Source: Winogradskyella sediminis (GTDB lineage Bacteria; Bacteroidota; Bacteroidia; Flavobacteriales; Flavobacteriaceae). Taken from it: DNA of 64,000 nt. The translations under genes and the position numbers were made by a program. The stretch covers positions 1 to 64,000 of the forward strand of contig NZ_QUNH01000003.1 of the NCBI RefSeq assembly GCF_003387355.1, given 5' to 3'. The notes beneath the pieces were generated by a model. That model did no database searches and was not told where the DNA came from. It saw only the letters and a program-made list of their open reading frames with translations. Positions within the stretch are counted from its first letter, which is position 1. Each line of letters opens with the position of its first letter. Shown here piece by piece: positions 31,333-39,850 of this stretch.

Positions 31333-32091
31333 TTAGTCTTCTAGTTTTATAAAACGTCTATCTCTTATTGGGTTTAAGGTGTCTTTCTTTTTAAAATTAT
31401 CAATAAGAACATCCCTAATTTTATAATTTAATACATATAAACCTTCATTTGGATGAAAAAAGGTCATTCCATCTCCACCACTATATAAGTAATCGTTGGT
31501 AGCAACATAATATATTTTGTTGTCGTCTATAGGTTTTCCATGTACTGTTGCTGTTTTAATATTTGAGTTTTTGTCAAGTATTAATTGCAATTGGTGCGAT
31601 ACAGGATGTGCACGTTTGGCTTTAGATAAATAGGTCATCATATCTTGGATTTGCGTTCCTTTTAGAGCCACAACGACCACTGAGTTTTCAAAAGGCATAA
31701 CTTCAAAAGCTGTTCTAATAGTAATATTTCCTTTTGATATAATAGAACGAATACCTCCATGGTTAAGAATTGCAAAATCAATATTTTGTTGAGTACGTTG
31801 ATGAAACACAGGATTACTCTCGCTAAAAACAGCATCAGCCATTAAATTTCCGATAGCGGTATTGTACGAGCCATCAGATTTGGTATAAGTTTGCGGTGCA
31901 TAAGAAATTATGCTATCCATATTTTTATTAATATGTGCTCTATAAGGAGCTATAAAATTTTCAATCTCTTGTTGAGGTTTAAGGCTGTTATCGATATCAA
32001 TCCGTTTACCTTCAATTTTAGAAATATGTGATGATGCGCATGAGAAAATGAGCAACAAAACGCAGAGTTTTAAAATATGTTTAATAGTCAT
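31333..32091 (-). CDS. 5'-nucleotidase C-terminal domain lipoprotein
   Basis: A 252-residue lipoprotein from ATG 32091 (MTIKHILKLCVLLLIFSCASS, Cys18). A longer ORF upstream adds 29 unlikely residues. The domain matches the 5_nucleotid_C fold: NTAIGNLMADAV, IDFAILNHGGIRSIISKGNI, TAFEVMPFENSVVVVALKGTQI and YYVATNDYLYSGGDGM, with the substrate-stacking aromatic motif (YSGGDGMTFF). It lacks the metallophosphatase half, which is the next gene. Together they make a two-gene version of a usually single protein. Confidence 0.9.
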   Translation of the reverse strand: MTIKHILKLCVLLLIFSCASSHISKIEGKRIDIDNSLKPQQEIENFIAPYRAHINKNMDSIISYAPQTYTKSDGSYNTAIGNLMADAVFSESNPVFHQRTQQNIDFAILNHGGIRSIISKGNITIRTAFEVMPFENSVVVVALKGTQIQDMMTYLSKAKRAHPVSHQLQLILDKNSNIKTATVHGKPIDDNKIYYVATNDYLYSGGDGMTFFHPNEGLYVLNYKIRDVLIDNFKKKDTLNPIRDRRFIKLED

Positions 32092-32110
32092 TGAATAACT
32101 TATAAGAAGT

Positions 32111-32144
32111 TTGTAATAAAATGTTAGTGCTTTTGTTAAATTTG
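32111..32144 (+). promoter_or_regulatory. Promoter of the DUF6913 gene and downstream run
   Basis: TTG (32111-32113), a 23-base spacer, TAAATTTG (32137-32144). The predicted start is about 32150, leaving 13 bases before ATG 32163, with a purine-rich AAAGG in front of it. Confidence 0.6.
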
Positions 32145-32162
32145 CACAAAGGCTAAAGGTAA

Positions 32163-32681
32163 ATGATTTTAAAAGCATTTAAAGAAAAATCTAATCGAAA
32201 ATATGTCAATAATTTGTTAGCAACACGTCAACCTATTGTTAACAATAACAAGGTAAAGACAATTGCAGTATTACTTAATACAAGCGAATTTCATGAATTT
32301 GAGGTGTTTAGAGTGTATTTTAAAGAATTGAATTTAACCTCACCAAAGCACAAAATTGTAGCATTTACTGTAGATGATAAATTAGAACACAATAAATGGA
32401 ATACGCATTTTAGTCCAAAAGATTTTGGATGGAAAGGAGCAATAAAAAATCCAGATTTACAAGCTTTTATTGATGAACCTTATGACATGTTGATTTGTTT
32501 CTTTAAAAATGACGAATTGCCTTTAAATGTCATTACAGCAGCTTCTAAAGCAAATTTTAAAGTTGGAATATCTAGATTTGACGAGCGTTTATATGACCTA
32601 ATTATTGATGTCGAATTAAAGGATATCAATATTTTTAAACAAGAATTAAAAAAATACTTAAATATTTTAAACAAATTATAA
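32163..32681 (+). CDS. DUF6913-like cytoplasmic protein
   Basis: A 172-residue soluble protein without signal or membrane segment. It starts MILKAFKEKSNRKYVNNLL and ends with a lysine/leucine-rich helix (ELKKYLNILNKL). The middle (KTIAVLLNTSEFHEFEVFRVYFKEL, DFGWKGAIKNPDLQAFID, YDMLICFFKNDELPLNVITAAS) matches the DUF6913 family as I recall it, which commonly sits before dapA in flavobacteria. Function is unknown. Its stop overlaps the dapA start by one base. Confidence 0.75.
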   Translation: MILKAFKEKSNRKYVNNLLATRQPIVNNNKVKTIAVLLNTSEFHEFEVFRVYFKELNLTSPKHKIVAFTVDDKLEHNKWNTHFSPKDFGWKGAIKNPDLQAFIDEPYDMLICFFKNDELPLNVITAASKANFKVGISRFDERLYDLIIDVELKDINIFKQELKKYLNILNKL

Positions 32682-33565
32682 TGACCAAATTTATAGGCAC
32701 AGGTGTGGCATTAATTACACCATTTAACGCAGATTTAACCATTGATTTTGATGCGTTAGAGCGTTTGGTAGAATACAACATCACTAACGGAACGGATTAT
32801 TTAGTAATAAGTGGTACCACTGGAGAAAGTGTAACTGTAACTGCAGAGGAGAAAAAGGAATTAACAGCATTTATTATTAAAGTTAATAAAGGTAGATTAC
32901 CGTTAGTTTTAGGAATTGGTGGAAATAACACAGCTACGGTTATAGACGAGATCAAAGCAACGGATTTTTCAGAAATTGACGGTATTTTATCTGTATCACC
33001 ATATTATAGTAAACCAACACAAGAAGGCATTTATCAGCACTTTAAAGCGATTTCCGAAGTTGCACCAAAACCTATTATATTGTATAATGTTCCTGGTAGA
33101 ACATCATCTAATATGTCGCCTGCTACAACCTTGCGGTTAGCCAAAGATTGTGAGAATATTGTTGCAGTAAAAGAAGCTGGAAATAATGTGCATCAGTATT
33201 TAGAGTTACTAAGAACTAAGCCAGAGGACTTTTTAGTTTTATCTGGTGATGACGATTTAGCCTTAGGGGTGGCCTTGGCTGGTGGTTCAGGAGTAATTTC
33301 AGTGATAGGGCAAGCTTTGCCAAAAGCGTTTTCTGAAATGATTCGTTTAGGGATAGCGGGTAAAGCCAAAGAAGCGTATGATATTCATTTTAAACTCATG
33401 CCAATCACAGGACTCATTTTTTCTGAAAATAACCCTTCAGGTATAAAAGCTGTTTTGAGTGCTTTAAATATTTCAGAATCACATGTGAGATTGCCACTTG
33501 TTGAGGCTACGGATCAATTAAAAGTAAGGATTAAATCTGAACTAAAAATTCTAGGAAAAAGTTAA
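32681..33565 (+). CDS. dapA: 4-hydroxy-tetrahydrodipicolinate synthase
   Basis: Condenses pyruvate with aspartate semialdehyde, the first committed step to lysine and diaminopimelate. The 294-residue TIM barrel has the Schiff-base Lys164 (VAVKEAGNN), Tyr135 in YNVPGR and GTTGES at 45-50. Standard length. It joins dapF (13841-14620) as a second lysine-pathway gene in the window, though the two are far apart and in different operons. Confidence 0.97.
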   Translation: MTKFIGTGVALITPFNADLTIDFDALERLVEYNITNGTDYLVISGTTGESVTVTAEEKKELTAFIIKVNKGRLPLVLGIGGNNTATVIDEIKATDFSEIDGILSVSPYYSKPTQEGIYQHFKAISEVAPKPIILYNVPGRTSSNMSPATTLRLAKDCENIVAVKEAGNNVHQYLELLRTKPEDFLVLSGDDDLALGVALAGGSGVISVIGQALPKAFSEMIRLGIAGKAKEAYDIHFKLMPITGLIFSENNPSGIKAVLSALNISESHVRLPLVEATDQLKVRIKSELKILGKS

Positions 33566-33648
33566 ACTTTATATAAATAGGTTTTCTACCTAGAAACAAC
33601 ACTTAATTTAGCAGATAATAATTGTTTTTTAAATCCGTTAATAATGCT

Positions 33649-33656
33649 TACTTTTG
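33649..33656 (+). promoter_or_regulatory. -7 promoter element of bamD
   Basis: TACTTTTG, matching TAnnTTTG. A TTG at 33622-33624 is 24 bases upstream. The implied start, near 33662, lies after the first in-frame ATG (33644), so the true start must be ATG 33674. Confidence 0.6.
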
Positions 33657-33673
33657 CATTCTGTTTAAAATTT

Positions 33674-34474
33674 ATGAAGAGAGGACTTTACATACTACTA
33701 ATTAGTATCTTATTTATTTCTTGTAGTGATTTTCAGAAAACCTTAAAATCTGAAGACACTGCGAAGAAATTTGAAATGGCAACCGAATTATATGAAGCTG
33801 AAAAGTGGAATAAATCTTATAGATTGTTGGATCAAATCCTTCAGCAGTTTAGAGGAAAGCCACAAGCCGAAAAAATAACATTTATGCATGCTATGTGTTC
33901 TTATCAATTAGAGGACTATTATATTGCAAGCTTTCACTTTGATAAATTTACAGACATGTATCCGCAAAGTGAAAAAGTGGAAGAAGCCTCTTTTTTAGCA
34001 GCAAAAGGTTACTATCATAATTCTCCGGTGTATTCTAAAGATCAGAAAGAAACGATTGAAGCAATTGAGAAATTACAACTTTTTGTGAATGAATATCCTG
34101 AGTCTACTTATTTAAGTGAAGCTAATACACTAGTTAAAGAGTTAGATTTTAAACTACAGAAAAAAGCGTTTGAAATTGCTAAACAGTATAACTTAATTAG
34201 AGAGTATAAAGCGTCTATAAAAGCGTTTAACAACTTTATGTTAGAGTTTCCTGGGGCAACTTTAAAAGGTGAAGCATTTTATTACAGATTTGATTCTGCT
34301 TACAATTTAGCTGTTTTAAGTATAGATTACTTAAAAGAACAACGTCTTAAAGATGCTATTGGGTATTATAATGCCTTAAAGAAAACGTTTCCTAACTCAG
34401 AATATATGGAAGCTGCTTCGATAATGAATGAAGAATTACAAGAACAATTAAATACGTTTACGACTAAAAGTTAA
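33674..34474 (+). CDS. bamD: Outer-membrane assembly factor lipoprotein
   Basis: A 266-residue lipoprotein of the BAM complex that folds outer-membrane proteins. The signal is MKRGLYILLISILFISC with lipidated Cys17. Five tetratricopeptide-like helical pairs follow (AEKWNKSYRLLDQILQQF, DYYIASFHFDKFTDMYP, EAIEKLQLFVNEYPESTYL, EYKASIKAFNNFMLEFPG, KDAIGYYNALKKTFP). The start was chosen from the signal peptide and a -7 motif lying between this ATG and an earlier one. rpoZ follows 11 bases later. Confidence 0.94.
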   Translation: MKRGLYILLISILFISCSDFQKTLKSEDTAKKFEMATELYEAEKWNKSYRLLDQILQQFRGKPQAEKITFMHAMCSYQLEDYYIASFHFDKFTDMYPQSEKVEEASFLAAKGYYHNSPVYSKDQKETIEAIEKLQLFVNEYPESTYLSEANTLVKELDFKLQKKAFEIAKQYNLIREYKASIKAFNNFMLEFPGATLKGEAFYYRFDSAYNLAVLSIDYLKEQRLKDAIGYYNALKKTFPNSEYMEAASIMNEELQEQLNTFTTKS

Positions 34475-34485
34475 ACATTATAACG

Positions 34486-34812
34486 ATGGATTTAAAAAAG
34501 ACAGATGCGCCAGTAAGTACAATTACTTACAATAGAAATGAAATTGATTCTGCTACAGATAATATCTATGAGGCTATTTCAGTTATTTCAAGACGTGCAG
34601 AGCAAATTAACACTGATATCAGACGTGAGTTAATAGACAAATTAGAAGAATTTGCAACTTACAATGATAGTCTTGAAGAAATTTTTGAAAACAAAGAACA
34701 AATCGAAGTTTCAAAATTTTACGAAAAATTACCAAAACCACATGCCTTAGCGGTTAAAGAATGGTTAGATAACAAGATTTATCACAGAAATACTGAGGAT
34801 CCTCAGCCATAA
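34486..34812 (+). CDS. rpoZ: DNA-directed RNA polymerase omega subunit
   Basis: A 108-residue omega subunit of the Bacteroidota type, which stabilises RNA polymerase. The core NEIDSATDNIYEAISVISRRAEQI corresponds to the conserved N-terminal helix that clasps the beta' subunit. The tail is acidic and helical. The bamD-rpoZ-coaBC order is characteristic of Flavobacteriaceae. The gene lies between bamD (11 bases) and coaBC (14 bases) and is co-transcribed. Confidence 0.92.
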   Translation: MDLKKTDAPVSTITYNRNEIDSATDNIYEAISVISRRAEQINTDIRRELIDKLEEFATYNDSLEEIFENKEQIEVSKFYEKLPKPHALAVKEWLDNKIYHRNTEDPQP

Positions 34813-34826
34813 ACTAAAAGCCTTAG

Positions 34827-36038
34827 ATGTCTATTCTAAAGGATAAGAATATTTTATTGGGCATTACTGCTGGTATTGCCGCATATAAATCGGCCAATTT
34901 GGTCAGATTATTCATTAAAGCAGGCGCTAACGTTAAAGTCGTTATGACGCCTGCTTCTAAAGAGTTTATTACTCCACTCACACTTTCTACTTTATCAAAA
35001 AATCCGGTCTTTTCTACTTTTGTGGATGAAGACGAGGATAACGGCATTTGGAATAATCATGTAGAATTAGGGCTTTGGGCAGATCTTTTTGTCATCGCTC
35101 CAGCCACGGCAAATACTATGGCTAAAATGGCAAATGGAGTTTGTGATAACATGCTTTTAGCCACCTATCTTTCTGCAAAATGTCCTATATATTTTGCACC
35201 AGCTATGGACTTGGATATGTATAGGCACAAGTCAACTAAAACATCATTTGAAAAACTAATAGCGTATGGTAATAAGCTTATTCCGGCAGGAACAGGCGAA
35301 CTTGCAAGTGGTTTAATTGGTGAAGGTCGCATGGCTGAACCAGAAGAGATTGTTACTTTTGTTGAGAACGATATTTTAGGTCAACTACCATTAAGAGGTA
35401 AGCGTGTTCTGATTACTGCTGGGCCAACCTATGAAGCTATAGATCCTGTTCGTTTTATTGGTAATCATTCTAGTGGTAAAATGGGCTTTGAGATTGCAAA
35501 AGCAGCTGCAAGCCTAGGTGCTGAGGTGATATTAGTGACGGGTCCAACGCATCAAAAGGTTTCTAGTAACTTTATCTCTATAATACCTGTGATAAGTGCA
35601 GAAGATATGTATACTGAAGTTCATAAGCATTTTAATACTGTAGATATAGCTGTTCTTTCAGCTGCTGTAGCCGATTATCGACCAAAAAATGTGGCCACTC
35701 AGAAAATAAAAAAGAAAGAATCAGCGTTCACTATTGAGTTAGAAAAAACTAAAGATATTTTAAAGTCCCTCGGAGCTATTAAAAAGAATCAATTTTTAGT
35801 CGGATTCGCTTTAGAAACCAACAATGAATTAGAGCATGCTAAAGGAAAGCTGAATTCTAAAAATTTAGATCTCATTGTACTTAACTCACTACAAGATAAC
35901 GGAGCAGGTTTTGGTGTATCGACAAATAAAGTTACATTTATAACGTCTTCTAACGACATTATTGAAAATGAATTAAAATCGAAAGCAGACGTTGCTAAAG
36001 ATTTAATGCAATTAATATTAAAACAAACCGATGCGTAA
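34827..36038 (+). CDS. coaBC: Bifunctional phosphopantothenoylcysteine decarboxylase/synthetase
   Basis: Makes 4'-phosphopantetheine from 4'-phosphopantothenate and cysteine for coenzyme A. The 403-residue fusion has the N-terminal flavin decarboxylase (GITAGIAAYKSANLVRLF, NHVELGLWADLFVIAPATANT, FAPAMDLDMY) and the C-terminal synthetase (ITAGPTYEAIDPVRFIGNHSSGKMG, AAVADYRP, KTKDIL). Together with coaE (44636-45226) it gives two CoA steps in the window. Its stop overlaps the porD-like gene by 8 bases. Confidence 0.97.
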   Translation: MSILKDKNILLGITAGIAAYKSANLVRLFIKAGANVKVVMTPASKEFITPLTLSTLSKNPVFSTFVDEDEDNGIWNNHVELGLWADLFVIAPATANTMAKMANGVCDNMLLATYLSAKCPIYFAPAMDLDMYRHKSTKTSFEKLIAYGNKLIPAGTGELASGLIGEGRMAEPEEIVTFVENDILGQLPLRGKRVLITAGPTYEAIDPVRFIGNHSSGKMGFEIAKAAASLGAEVILVTGPTHQKVSSNFISIIPVISAEDMYTEVHKHFNTVDIAVLSAAVADYRPKNVATQKIKKKESAFTIELEKTKDILKSLGAIKKNQFLVGFALETNNELEHAKGKLNSKNLDLIVLNSLQDNGAGFGVSTNKVTFITSSNDIIENELKSKADVAKDLMQLILKQTDA

Positions 36039-36921
36039 CCTATATTTTATATTTGTTTTTCTACTAACAACATCCATAAGTTTTTCGCAAGAGTTAAACT
36101 GTACTGTAAATGTCATTGCACAGCAAACAGGAAACGAAAATGATGTTATATATAAAACTTTGGGTAATCAACTTACAGAGTTTGTAAATAATACTAAATG
36201 GACACGAAAGAATTTTGCACCGCAAGAACGTATTAATTGCAGCATGGTTATTAATGTTTCACAGCAAAGTAATAACTTGTTTAGTGCATCAATTCAAGTG
36301 TCTTCCTCTCGGCCAATTTTTAATTCTACATATAGTTCACCTGTTTATAATTTTAATGATAAGAATTTCAATTTTGAATATTTAGAATTTCAAAATTTGG
36401 TTTTTAACGAAGGTCAATTTGAGTCAAATTTAATTTCGGTATTATCATTTCATGTCTATATGATTTTAGGAATGGATGCAGATACTTTTGCGCTCAATGG
36501 AGGTGATGAATATTTCAAACAAGCACAGACTATTGCAAGCTACTCTCAACACCTCAATGGACAAGGTTGGAAACTAGAAGACGGATTACAATCCCGATTT
36601 GCTTTAATTGACAATATGATGTCTCCATTATATAAAGATTTGCGTGTAGCCATGTATAACTATCATATTGGTGGTATGGATATTATGAATGAGAGTACTA
36701 AAGAAGGAAAATCTCAAATTATAAACGCATTAAACGATTTACAAAAAGTGCATAGAATACGACCAAACTCTTTTTTGATGCGTGTGTTTTTTGATGCTAA
36801 AGCAGATGAGATTATGGATGTTCTTTCTGGAGGACCAAGCGTAAATATCACAGAAGCAACGGATATTTTAAATAGGATTGCACCTATGCATTCTCAGAAG
36901 TGGAGGAATATTAAGTACTAA
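36031..36921 (+). CDS. porD: PorD-like type IX secretion protein (DUF4835)
   Basis: A 296-residue exported protein: signal 1-19 (ending SISFSQ), then DUF4835 (LNCTVNVIAQQTG, NTKWTRKNFAPQERINC, FHVYMILGMDADTFALNGGDEYFKQAQ). DUF4835 proteins correspond to PorD of Porphyromonas gingivalis, required for type IX secretion as I recall; the exact role is poorly defined. The coaBC-porD-recN order is usual in flavobacteria. It is consistent with the two T9SS cargo proteins in this window (18591-20009 and 39851-42502). Confidence 0.85.
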   Translation: MRNLYFIFVFLLTTSISFSQELNCTVNVIAQQTGNENDVIYKTLGNQLTEFVNNTKWTRKNFAPQERINCSMVINVSQQSNNLFSASIQVSSSRPIFNSTYSSPVYNFNDKNFNFEYLEFQNLVFNEGQFESNLISVLSFHVYMILGMDADTFALNGGDEYFKQAQTIASYSQHLNGQGWKLEDGLQSRFALIDNMMSPLYKDLRVAMYNYHIGGMDIMNESTKEGKSQIINALNDLQKVHRIRPNSFLMRVFFDAKADEIMDVLSGGPSVNITEATDILNRIAPMHSQKWRNIKY

Positions 36922-37020
36922 ACTTTGCTACACTGTTTTTCGCTTAGCCATTTCGCTCAAAGCTATTTATACCGCAGATAGATTTTCAATTTTATTTTAG
37001 AGTTCTTAGCCTTAAAAACT

Positions 37021-37028
37021 TAATTTTG
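37021..37028 (+). promoter_or_regulatory. -7 promoter element of recN
   Basis: TAATTTTG, matching the consensus. The start would be near 37034, with a leader of about 15 bases to the TTG start at 37049. Confidence 0.55.
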
Positions 37029-37048
37029 TAATACATAATTATAAGCGC

Positions 37049-38701
37049 TTGTTAACATCACTTTACATAAAAAATTACGCACTCATAGATGAGCTAAATG
37101 TTTCATTTAATAATGGTTTAACTATTATTACAGGTGAAACCGGAGCAGGTAAATCTATCTTGTTAGGAGGTTTATCTTTAGTTTTAGGGAAGCGTGCAGA
37201 TTTAAGCCAGGTAAAAAATGCCAACGAAAAATGTATCATAGAGGCTGTTTTCGATATTGCCAATTACGATTTAAAATCTCTTTTTTCAACCTTAGATTTG
37301 GATTATGATCTACAAACCATCATTAGAAGAGAAATTTTACCTTCCGGAAAATCGAGAGCTTTTATAAATGATACTCCAGTAACTTTAGAGAGTTTAGTAG
37401 CATTAAGTAGTTACCTCATTGATATTCATTCTCAGCATCAAACACAACAATTAACCCAAGACGATTACCAGTTTAAGGTCATTGATGCTTTGGCTGATAA
37501 TAAATCGAATTTAGAAGATTTTTCTAACCAATTAGCGACTTATAAATCGCTTCAAAAAAGTTTAAAGGAATTACAGGCTTCTAAAGCAGACTTGATAAAG
37601 GAGTACGATTATAATCTCTTTTTATCTAAAGAATTAAACGAAATTAATTTAGAGAATATTAATCTTCAAGATTTAGAAACGCAATACGAAGAACTTAATA
37701 ATGTTGAGGTTATCGGTGAGCATCTAAGTGCCGCCAAAGCCCTATTGGCCGCGGAAGATTTGGGTGTAATAGATCAGGTGAATGCGGTAAAACAAGCCAT
37801 GTCTAAAATTTCAAGCTTTGGAACATCTTATGAAACGTTAAAAGAACGTATTATTAGTGTGGGAATAGAATTAGATGATGTTTTAATTGAAATTGATAAT
37901 CTTGAGGAGAATTTAATTACAGATCCAGAAGAGCTAAATCGTATTAACGGTAAACTTCAAATTATAAATAATTTATTTCAAAAGCATTCGGTTTCTGATA
38001 TTGAAGAGTTAATTGCAATAAAAAATGATTTAAAATTAAAGATAGACAATACTGAAAGTTTAGACCAGTCGATAAACAATAAGGAACAGGAGGTTTTAAA
38101 AGTTAACGACAAACTAAATCAGATAGCTTTAAAAATTCATAAGAAAAGAAAGAAAGTTATACCTGTTTTCGTTTCGAAATTAGAATCGATTTTATCCGAT
38201 TTAGGTATGCCAAATGCTAAATTTAAAGTTGAATTAGAGTCTACAGATCGGTTATTGAAAAACGGTAAAGATAATTTGCAGTTTTTATTTATGGCTAATA
38301 AAGGATCTAGTTTTAATGAGCTAAAAAAATCTGCTTCGGGAGGAGAATTGTCGCGTATTATTTTAGCTATAAAATCGATTTTGGCAGAATATATTCAACT
38401 ACCATCCATTATGTTTGATGAAATTGACACAGGAGTTTCAGGAGAGATTTCTAATAAAATGGGTGAAATAATGAAGCAAATGAGCCTAAAAATGCAAGTA
38501 TTTACAATTACGCATTTACCTCAAATAGCAGCTAAAGGGAATGCACATTTTAAGGTATTTAAAACAGATATTGAAGATGCCACACATACACAACTCAAAA
38601 AATTAAATGGAGACGAACGTATTGTAGAAATTGCTCAGATGCTAGGTGGATTAACTATTACAGATTCTGCTATGGCTCATGCCAAACAACTTTTAAATTA
38701 A
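37049..38701 (+). CDS. recN: DNA repair protein RecN
   Basis: A 550-residue SMC-like ATPase acting early in double-strand-break repair. It starts at TTG 37049 (MLTSLYIKNYALIDELNVSF), as the family N-terminus requires. Walker A is ITGETGAGKSILLGGL, with SRAFINDTPV next. A long coiled coil spans about 160-370. The ABC signature is SASGGELSRIILAIKSI and Walker B is PSIMFDEIDTGVSG. TTG suggests modest translation, and the upstream -7 motif gives independent control. No SOS box is recognisable. Confidence 0.97.
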   Translation: MLTSLYIKNYALIDELNVSFNNGLTIITGETGAGKSILLGGLSLVLGKRADLSQVKNANEKCIIEAVFDIANYDLKSLFSTLDLDYDLQTIIRREILPSGKSRAFINDTPVTLESLVALSSYLIDIHSQHQTQQLTQDDYQFKVIDALADNKSNLEDFSNQLATYKSLQKSLKELQASKADLIKEYDYNLFLSKELNEINLENINLQDLETQYEELNNVEVIGEHLSAAKALLAAEDLGVIDQVNAVKQAMSKISSFGTSYETLKERIISVGIELDDVLIEIDNLEENLITDPEELNRINGKLQIINNLFQKHSVSDIEELIAIKNDLKLKIDNTESLDQSINNKEQEVLKVNDKLNQIALKIHKKRKKVIPVFVSKLESILSDLGMPNAKFKVELESTDRLLKNGKDNLQFLFMANKGSSFNELKKSASGGELSRIILAIKSILAEYIQLPSIMFDEIDTGVSGEISNKMGEIMKQMSLKMQVFTITHLPQIAAKGNAHFKVFKTDIEDATHTQLKKLNGDERIVEIAQMLGGLTITDSAMAHAKQLLN

Positions 38702-38727
38702 TAACTGGAAATATATTTTCGTAAGAT

Positions 38728-38753
38728 TACGGCTATGCTAATATTAAGCCGTA
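38728..38753 (+). terminator. Possible terminator hairpin after recN
   Basis: TACGGCT (38728-38734) pairs with AGCCGTA (38747-38753), loop of 12 bases, followed by TTTAAA rather than a full T-run. Weak as an intrinsic terminator. Confidence 0.4.
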
Positions 38754-38794
38754 TTTAAACATCATTTACAATAAACAACTAATACCAAAAACAT

Positions 38795-39613
38795 ATGTCA
38801 TACAATTTACTAAAAGGAAAAAAGGGAATCATATTTGGTGCTTTAGATGAGAATTCTATTGCGTGGAAAACGGCGTTGCGCGTACACGAAGAAGGAGGAA
38901 CGTTTGTATTAACCAACGCTCCAGTTTCTATCCGTATGGGGCAAATTGATGCATTGGCAGAACAGACAGGATCTCAAATTATTCCTGCAGATGCGACTTC
39001 AGAAGAAGATTTACAAAATTTAGTGGAGCAGTCTATGGAGATATTAGGTGGTAAAATAGATTTTGTTTTACATTCTATTGGTATGTCAATTAACGTTAGA
39101 AAAGGAAAACACTATACAGATCAAAATTATGCATGGACACAAAAAGGAACTGATGTTTCTGCAATGTCATTTCATAAAGTAATGCAAACCCTCTATAAAG
39201 CAGATGCCATGAATGAATGGGGAAGTATTGTCGCTTTAACCTATATGGCAGCACAACGTGTATTTCCGGATTATAACGATATGGCAGATAACAAAGCTTA
39301 TTTAGAAAGTGTGGCACGTAGCTTTGGTTATTTCTTTGGTAGAGACAAAAAAGTCCGTGTGAATACCATCTCGCAATCGCCAACACCAACGACAGCAGGA
39401 TCGGGTGTTAAAGGCTTTGATGGTTTTATCGCTTACTCAGATAAAATGTCTCCTCTAGGAAATGCTACAGCAATGGATTGTGCAAATTACACTGTTACAT
39501 TGTTTAGTGACCTTACTAAACGTGTCACTTTACAGAACTTGTATAACGATGGTGGCTTTAGTAATATGGGAGTGAGTGATGCCGTTATGGACGCTTTTGT
39601 TGAAAATCAATAA
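38795..39613 (+). CDS. fabI: Enoyl-ACP reductase (NADH)
   Basis: Reduces trans-2-enoyl-ACP in the last step of each fatty-acid elongation cycle; target of triclosan-type inhibitors. The 272-residue Rossmann protein has GKKGIIFGALDENSIAW at the nucleotide-binding N-terminus and VLHSIGMSI in the centre. The FabI catalytic pattern Tyr-x6-Lys appears as YNDMADNK. RVNTISQSPTPTTAGSG and NYTVTLFSDLTKRVT complete the fold. A strong terminator follows. Confidence 0.97.
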   Translation: MSYNLLKGKKGIIFGALDENSIAWKTALRVHEEGGTFVLTNAPVSIRMGQIDALAEQTGSQIIPADATSEEDLQNLVEQSMEILGGKIDFVLHSIGMSINVRKGKHYTDQNYAWTQKGTDVSAMSFHKVMQTLYKADAMNEWGSIVALTYMAAQRVFPDYNDMADNKAYLESVARSFGYFFGRDKKVRVNTISQSPTPTTAGSGVKGFDGFIAYSDKMSPLGNATAMDCANYTVTLFSDLTKRVTLQNLYNDGGFSNMGVSDAVMDAFVENQ

Positions 39614-39640
39614 AACACTCCATAATTAAGATAATCTTAG

Positions 39641-39671
39641 CCGTTATGTTCAACACATAACGGTTTTTTTG
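39641..39671 (+). terminator. Rho-independent terminator after fabI
   Basis: CCGTTATGT (39641-39649), loop TCAAC, ACATAACGG (39655-39663), then TTTTTTTG: a textbook terminator 27 bases past the fabI stop. Confidence 0.9.
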
Positions 39672-39850
39672 TTTTAGAATTTCATGAATTTTGAAAACTT
39701 AGGTTTAATTTTTAGACTAAAGAGTTAAGGTAACGATAGGTTGTGTTTTTTGTCGGTATTTTCGACATTTAAACGATTTGAAAGTTAAAGCTAGTAATGT
39801 TTTAAAGATTTAACATATTTTTAAAGAATTACTAACTTAAATATATTTTT

